A DNA stretch of 64,000 nucleotides from Halorussus litoreus (GTDB lineage: Archaea; Halobacteriota; Halobacteria; Halobacteriales; Haladaptataceae). Shown piece after piece: positions 60,351 through 64,000 of this stretch. The notes beneath the pieces are model-generated. The model was not told the DNA's origin. It was given only the letters and a program-made list of their open reading frames with translations, and did no database searches. Both the position numbers and the translations under genes were made by a program. The stretch is taken from assembly GCF_003382685.1 (NCBI RefSeq), contig NZ_KZ859504.1, positions 79,265 through 143,264 of the forward strand, written 5' to 3'. The number at the start of each line of letters is the position of its first letter. The stretch's first letter is position 1.

Positions 60351-61550
60351 ATGTCCACGGCCACAGAAGACACACCGTCCGTCGTGATCCCGACGGGCGT
60401 CGCGCCGTACAGCTACCCCTGTCTGCGGTCGCTGAGCCGGCGCGGCATCCACACCGTCGCGGCGTCCGAGCACGACCACGTCCCCGCGTTCGCCTCGCGG
60501 TTCTGCGACGAGACCGTCTCGCTCCCCGACCCCGAGGAGAACTTGCTGGCCTACAAGGACGCGCTCCTGCGGCTCGCCGAGCGCCGGGACGTCGGGACAG
60601 TGATCCCGATCCGGGAGTACGACGCCTACGTGCTGTCGCGGTACCGCGAGGAGTTCGCCGACCGCCTCGCGGTCGAGGTGCCCGAGATCGACACGTTGGC
60701 GCGGGTCCACGACCGGGTGAAGCTGGCGGAAGCCGCCGAGGCGGCAGGCGTGCCGGTGCCCGAGACGCGAACGCTCGACGAAATCGCGGACTGGGACGGC
60801 GAGTACATCGTCAAGTCCCGATACAACCTGCTGGCCGACGAGTACGTCGACACCCACTCGCCGAGTCAGGCCGAGGAGGTCAACGACGTGACCCACAACC
60901 GGCCGGGCGAGATCCCCGACCGCGACCAACTCGTCGCCGAGATGCGCCACGTCCCCATCGTCCAGGAGTTCGTGCCCTACGACGAGGAGTACATGTTCGC
61001 CGCGCTGTACGACCGCGGCGAGGCGGTCGCGACGTTCCAACACCACCAGATCCGCGGCAACTCCTACACCGGCGGGGGCGGCGTCTACCGCGAATCGATG
61101 TACGACCCGGAGCTCGAACGGGTCGCCACCGACCTGCTCGACGAACTCGACTGGCACGGGCTGGCCTGCATCGAGTACATGGAGCACGCCGACACCGGCG
61201 AGTACGTCCTGACCGAGATCAACCCCCGGATGTGGCAGTCCCTGCCCTCGACGGTGTGGGCGGGCGCGGACTTCCCCCACTACTACTGGCTCCAGTCGCA
61301 GGGTCGGACCGACGAGATCGACCCCGACTTCGACCTCGGCGTCGGGAGCCACCTGCTGTACGGCGAACTCGGCTACCTCGCGAGCGTGCTCAGCGACGAG
61401 TCGCCGTTCGTCGAGCGCCCGAGCCTCGCCTGGACCGCGTTGGAGATCTGCGAGTCGGTGTGTCGACAGCCACGGTTCGACTTCCTCCGGCTCGACGACC
61501 CGCGGCCGTTCGTCCACGGCGTGCTCCGGACGCTCCCCATCGGTCGCTGA
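60351..61550 (+). CDS. ATP-grasp family ligase
   Basis: The 399-aa protein starts MSTATEDTPSVVIPTGVAPY. The pre-ATP-grasp domain is followed by the ATP-grasp fold: DGEYIVKSRYNLLA (ATP-lysine loop), VPIVQEFVPYDEEYMF, a glycine-rich loop (SYTGGGGVY) and metal-binding LTEINPRMWQSLP. This family joins a carboxylate to an amine or thiol (carbamoyl-phosphate-synthase-like); haloarchaea have several of unknown substrate. A TATA-like CATACTAAAG lies about 30 bp before ATG 60351. It is divergent from the helicase gene. Confidence 0.8.
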   Translation: MSTATEDTPSVVIPTGVAPYSYPCLRSLSRRGIHTVAASEHDHVPAFASRFCDETVSLPDPEENLLAYKDALLRLAERRDVGTVIPIREYDAYVLSRYREEFADRLAVEVPEIDTLARVHDRVKLAEAAEAAGVPVPETRTLDEIADWDGEYIVKSRYNLLADEYVDTHSPSQAEEVNDVTHNRPGEIPDRDQLVAEMRHVPIVQEFVPYDEEYMFAALYDRGEAVATFQHHQIRGNSYTGGGGVYRESMYDPELERVATDLLDELDWHGLACIEYMEHADTGEYVLTEINPRMWQSLPSTVWAGADFPHYYWLQSQGRTDEIDPDFDLGVGSHLLYGELGYLASVLSDESPFVERPSLAWTALEICESVCRQPRFDFLRLDDPRPFVHGVLRTLPIGR

Positions 61551-61578
61551 GCTGCGGTTTTCGCGACGACTGATTAGC

Positions 61579-62190
61579 TTACGGAAGCAGATCGTCCGAG
61601 AGGTATTCTGAGCAGTCGACGGGTATCGCTTCCCACGCCGCCTGAACAGCTTGGTGCCCAGTCCAGCCTTCGCCATGGAGTAGGTCGCCGCAAGCCCGAC
61701 AGAACTCCGCGACAGTACACTCTCCTTCATCCAGTAGCAGATACAGCAAAAACGTGGGGGCGACGGCCTTCCCGGGTGTACCGTCTGCCCTGTCGAACAC
61801 TCGATTGATGGAACGACGGCCGTGTTTGTCCATCAGAATCGCGAACCGGTACAGTTCGGTGTCCTGTTCGATCTCGGTCCGAACCGACTTCTCGCCAGCG
61901 TCCTCCCCGTGTGGTCGAGGAACGCAGGGAACCGTCGTGAACGATTCGTTCTCGTCATCTTCGAACGGTTCGAGTGCGATTTTGCTCCCATGTTGAAGCC
62001 ATCTCTCCCTCGTCCCATCTGGCGCGTACTCCGAGTTCTCTCGAATGTGTCGTTCGAGTTCGTGATAACAGACGTTGGTCGTCGTCAACTGTAGCTTATC
62101 AGTAATTCGAGGCCAGAGTTCGGTGTTCGCGACGCTGATCAACGCGTCTGTGTCGACGATAACCGGGTGACGTACGTCGTCGTCCACCAT
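61579..62190 (-). CDS. PIN-domain toxin-like ribonuclease
   Basis: The 203-aa protein begins HPVIVDTDALISVANTELWP, giving the first PIN Asp in a hydrophobic strand. Further acidic residues (CYHELERHIRE, FAILMDKHGRRS, LLYLLLDEGE) sit where the metal-binding quartet is expected. PIN toxins cleave RNA. Its start lies two bases after the stop of the small protein encoded upstream, the standard antitoxin-toxin order, so the two form a VapBC-like module. Confidence 0.7.
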   Translation of the reverse strand: MVDDDVRHPVIVDTDALISVANTELWPRITDKLQLTTTNVCYHELERHIRENSEYAPDGTRERWLQHGSKIALEPFEDDENESFTTVPCVPRPHGEDAGEKSVRTEIEQDTELYRFAILMDKHGRRSINRVFDRADGTPGKAVAPTFLLYLLLDEGECTVAEFCRACGDLLHGEGWTGHQAVQAAWEAIPVDCSEYLSDDLLP

Positions 62191-62192
62191 CT

Positions 62193-62531
62193 CTACTGCT
62201 GGAAGACCCCGCTCCTATCGAGTTCCGCAGCCTCTTCGAAGGCCTCCCGCTCGCGGGCGATCTCCTCCAAGGCATCGCCGATCAGGATCTCCGCGACCTC
62301 TTCGGAGAGCTCTCCCTGCTCGTACTGCCGGTGTAGGGTGATCTTTTCTTCCTCCGAGAGGGTTTCTCTGAGCTTCTCCTGTAGGCCTCGCCGGGCGAGT
62401 TCACTGGTGTTGATACCTCCGAGACGCAACTGATCGACGACCTGTGTCGCCTCCTTTTCGACCTTCCCCCGGAACTGGATCTTGTCGTTGTTGGTCGTCA
62501 TCTTGTTGCCAGATTCGTTCTCTACGACCAT
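62193..62531 (-). CDS. Antitoxin partner of the PIN protein
   Basis: The protein has 112 aa. The N-terminal part (IQFRGKVEKEATQVVDQLRL, then GGINTSELARRGLQEKL) resembles a ribbon-helix-helix DNA-binding unit; the C-terminal part is an acidic helix expected to cover the toxin. It is directly upstream of the PIN gene in one operon. ATG 62501 (MTTNNDK) is an alternative start. It would repress its own promoter, as other VapB-type proteins do. Confidence 0.68.
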   Translation of the reverse strand: MVVENESGNKMTTNNDKIQFRGKVEKEATQVVDQLRLGGINTSELARRGLQEKLRETLSEEEKITLHRQYEQGELSEEVAEILIGDALEEIAREREAFEEAAELDRSGVFQQ

Positions 62532-62637
62532 AGATGTTGTGACGAGCCATCCGTGTCATCACAACTTTCGAATCGGAGATACAACACTTGAATCCGAGAC
62601 ACCAACCATCGAATCGCCGACTCGTCTGATAATTCCT

Positions 62638-62699
62638 GCGCGGGTGAGTTGGCGCGCAGTTCTGCGCGCCAACTCACCCGCGCACGTAGCTCGAAAAAA
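62638..62699 (-). terminator. U-run and 22-bp perfect hairpin downstream of the DapA-family gene
   Basis: Reading out of the gene on the minus strand there is a run of six T (62694-62699), then a hairpin with perfect 22-base arms (62638-62659 and 62662-62683) and loop TT. Oligo-U is the archaeal termination signal; the hairpin may add a barrier. The hairpin is unusually long, like that at 593-635. Confidence 0.6.
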
Positions 62700-62713
62700 C
62701 GTCAGCGACCGCG

Positions 62714-63580
62714 CTACGGCGCGGCCTCGGCGACCAGCTCCGCGATTTCGGCTCGAACGTCCTCGTTCACTGGTCGGTGCGGTTTCCGGGCGTAGCCCGC
62801 CGGCACGCCGCGCTCGCGCATCGCGGCCTTCGCTCCCGGCACGCCGTACCGCGCGGTCACCGCGCGGTTCAGCTCCACCAGTTCGGCGTTCAGCCGTCGC
62901 GCCTGCTCGTCCTTGCCCGCCCGGTGGAGCGCGAGGATTTCGCTGGCGCGCTCGGGCGCGACGTTCGCCAGTCCCAGAATCCCGCCGTCCGCGCCCGCAG
63001 CCAGCGCGTGGGCGTAGACGCTCCCGCTGCCGACGAGCAGGTCGAAGTCCGCGTCGGCTGTGCGGGCGCGCTCGCGCTGGAACGCTTCGAGGTCGCCGCT
63101 CGAATCCTTCATCCCGGCGACGTTGTCGTGGCTCGCGAGCCGACCGACGACCTCGGGCGAGAGCGTCACGTGGGTGTAGGCGGGCACGCTGTAGAGGTAT
63201 ATCGGAATCGGGCTCTCGTCGGCCACCTCGCGGTAGTAGGCTTCGAGCGCGTCGTCGTCGTGGCCGTAGTAGAACGGCGTCACCACCAGCGCGGCGTCCG
63301 CGCCCGCCTCGGCCGCGAGGTCGGTCTGGCGGAGCGTCTCCCGGAGTCCCGGATGTCCGGTGCCGGCCATCACGGGGACGTCGGCCTCGTCGGCCACGAT
63401 CTCGACGACTCGGGCGCGCTCCTCGACGCCCATGAGCTCGGCCTCGCTGTTCGACCCGCAGGGGACGATGAAGTCGACGCCGCCGTCCTCGATCCACGCG
63501 ACCAGTTCGCGGAGCGAGTCGGCGTCGAGATCCCCGTCCTCGTCGAAGGGCGTGATCAGCGGCACGCCGGTTCCGTTCAT
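62714..63580 (-). CDS. Dihydrodipicolinate synthase/KDG aldolase family protein
   Basis: The 288-aa protein begins MNGTGVPLITPFDEDGDLDA and has the DapA/N-acetylneuraminate lyase pattern: PCGSNSEAELMGVEER, the Tyr in IPIYLYSVPAYTHVTLS, and the Schiff-base Lys in NVAGMKDSSGD. It is a class I aldolase. The family includes lysine-biosynthetic DapA and sugar-acid aldolases; the residues seen do not decide between them. ATG 63580 is chosen over 63610 as it starts exactly at the family N-terminus. Confidence 0.85.
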   Translation of the reverse strand: MNGTGVPLITPFDEDGDLDADSLRELVAWIEDGGVDFIVPCGSNSEAELMGVEERARVVEIVADEADVPVMAGTGHPGLRETLRQTDLAAEAGADAALVVTPFYYGHDDDALEAYYREVADESPIPIYLYSVPAYTHVTLSPEVVGRLASHDNVAGMKDSSGDLEAFQRERARTADADFDLLVGSGSVYAHALAAGADGGILGLANVAPERASEILALHRAGKDEQARRLNAELVELNRAVTARYGVPGAKAAMRERGVPAGYARKPHRPVNEDVRAEIAELVAEAAP

Positions 63581-64000
63581 GTCCACCTCGTCGGTTCGCT
63601 CGGCCTTCAATGTAGGCGACCCGGCAAGCGGGAGTTCGCGGGGAATCCGCGTGCGGTGGCGGCAGGTCCGTCAGCACGCAGTGGCCGACTTTCGTCTGAC
63701 GTACTTTTAAGTCGCTCCCGTTCACATCGCCGACTGGGCGCGCATCCACGGGCTCTCTCCCCATCCTCCCACACCGCGCGCCCGGCACACCACCCTCTCC
63801 CCACTCCCACCCTTCCGGGGCCGAACTCCCGGTCGGCTCCCGGTGGCTGGACTCCCGCGTTCGGGTTCGCGTTCCTCGTCCGTCCGACCGCCCGGCGGTC
63901 CCCGCCTCGGGCATTTCGCCCGTCAGCCCTCCCGTTCCGCCTCTCCCCTGTTCGTCCCGGATTCTTGCACAAACCCTCGCAGTAGGTCCCGATTACTCGG
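63581..64000. other. Upstream region and C/T-rich stretch at the right edge
   Basis: A TATA-like stretch (TACTTTTAAG, about 63702-63711) could serve the DapA-family gene on the minus strand or a gene beyond the window. From about 63735 to 63960 the plus strand is very rich in C and T with few G. Open frames across it (Arg/Gly-rich) are not credible proteins. I see no RNA gene. Confidence 0.4.

Noticed and set aside
57734-61573. Plus-strand frames of 403 and 874 codons
   Set aside because: They are shadows of the XPD-type helicase and, in their last part, an out-of-frame reading of the ATP-grasp gene; composition is Arg/Val-rich without motifs.
1-64000. tRNA, rRNA and CRISPR features
   Set aside because: No tRNA T-loop signature in a plausible context, no rRNA sequence and no regularly spaced repeat array of CRISPR type was found by reading.

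Overview
The window is from a halophilic archaeon of class Halobacteria. The flanking genes are GC-rich and encode acidic proteins, secreted proteins carry Tat lipoprotein signals, several promoters are TATA-like boxes about 25-35 bp ahead of the start codon, and typical haloarchaeal small families (DUF7344-like, DUF7331-like) are present. I cannot name a genus.

Layout. (1) 1-1628 is host chromosome: the start of a family-5 solute-binding lipoprotein (minus strand), a perfect 20-bp hairpin, and the 5' part of a beta-CASP metallo-beta-lactamase ribonuclease gene. (2) 1629-43908 is a 42,280-bp integrated element, more AT-rich and compositionally mosaic, inserted in the middle of that gene; the other part of the gene resumes at 43909. 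(3) 43909-64000 is ordinary host chromosome: methyltransferase, ornithine cyclodeaminase-type protein, FAD/Fe-S oxidase, 2-hydroxyacid dehydrogenase, amidohydrolase, AI-2E family membrane protein, a thiamine-type ABC importer, an XPD/DinG-type helicase, an ATP-grasp ligase, a PIN toxin-antitoxin pair and a DapA-family aldolase.

The element is bounded by a 7-bp duplicated core GATGCTC, with element arms GGAAACGAA (left) and TTCGTTTCC (right). Joined in a circle these give a perfectly symmetric attP, as expected for a tyrosine recombinase, and such a recombinase operon (4012-6418) lies near the left end behind a winged-helix repressor with paired operator-like repeats. Near its right end the element carries a complete, diverged copy of the gene it interrupts (40318-41550). 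In that copy the 7-bp core is changed at both end positions without changing the protein. The element therefore appears to break a host gene, supply a working substitute, and make that substitute a poor integration site.

The cargo looks like a DNA-modification and defence system. A 967-aa protein joins a tRNA-guanine-transglycosylase (TGT) fold with intact catalytic Asp and zinc motifs to a YaaA/DUF6884-like C-terminal domain. This resembles a fusion of DpdA and DpdC, the enzymes that put 7-deazaguanines into DNA. A second TGT paralogue, a winged-helix protein and an AAA ATPase are translationally coupled behind it. Upstream is a seven-gene operon (8289-26970): two small proteins, a 1025-aa P-loop ATPase, a coiled-coil protein, two paralogous 1.8-kilo-residue DEAD-type helicases rich in zinc ribbons with DUF1998-type C-termini, and a PLD-type nuclease. 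It resembles the restriction halves of Dpd and DISARM but matches neither exactly. A CARF-HTH (Csa3-like) regulator is divergent from it, with no CRISPR array nearby. Accessory candidates are an ApeA-like HEPN protein, an EEP nuclease, a pentapeptide-repeat K+-channel fusion, and an HNH plus DGQHR (DndB/DpdB-type) pair at the right end. Between convergent genes (26971-28057) an ORF-free AT-rich stretch has three near-identical palindromes spaced exactly 157 bp apart, of unknown function. I see no conjugation or capsid genes and no preQ0 biosynthesis genes; I infer the modification draws on the host's archaeosine pathway.
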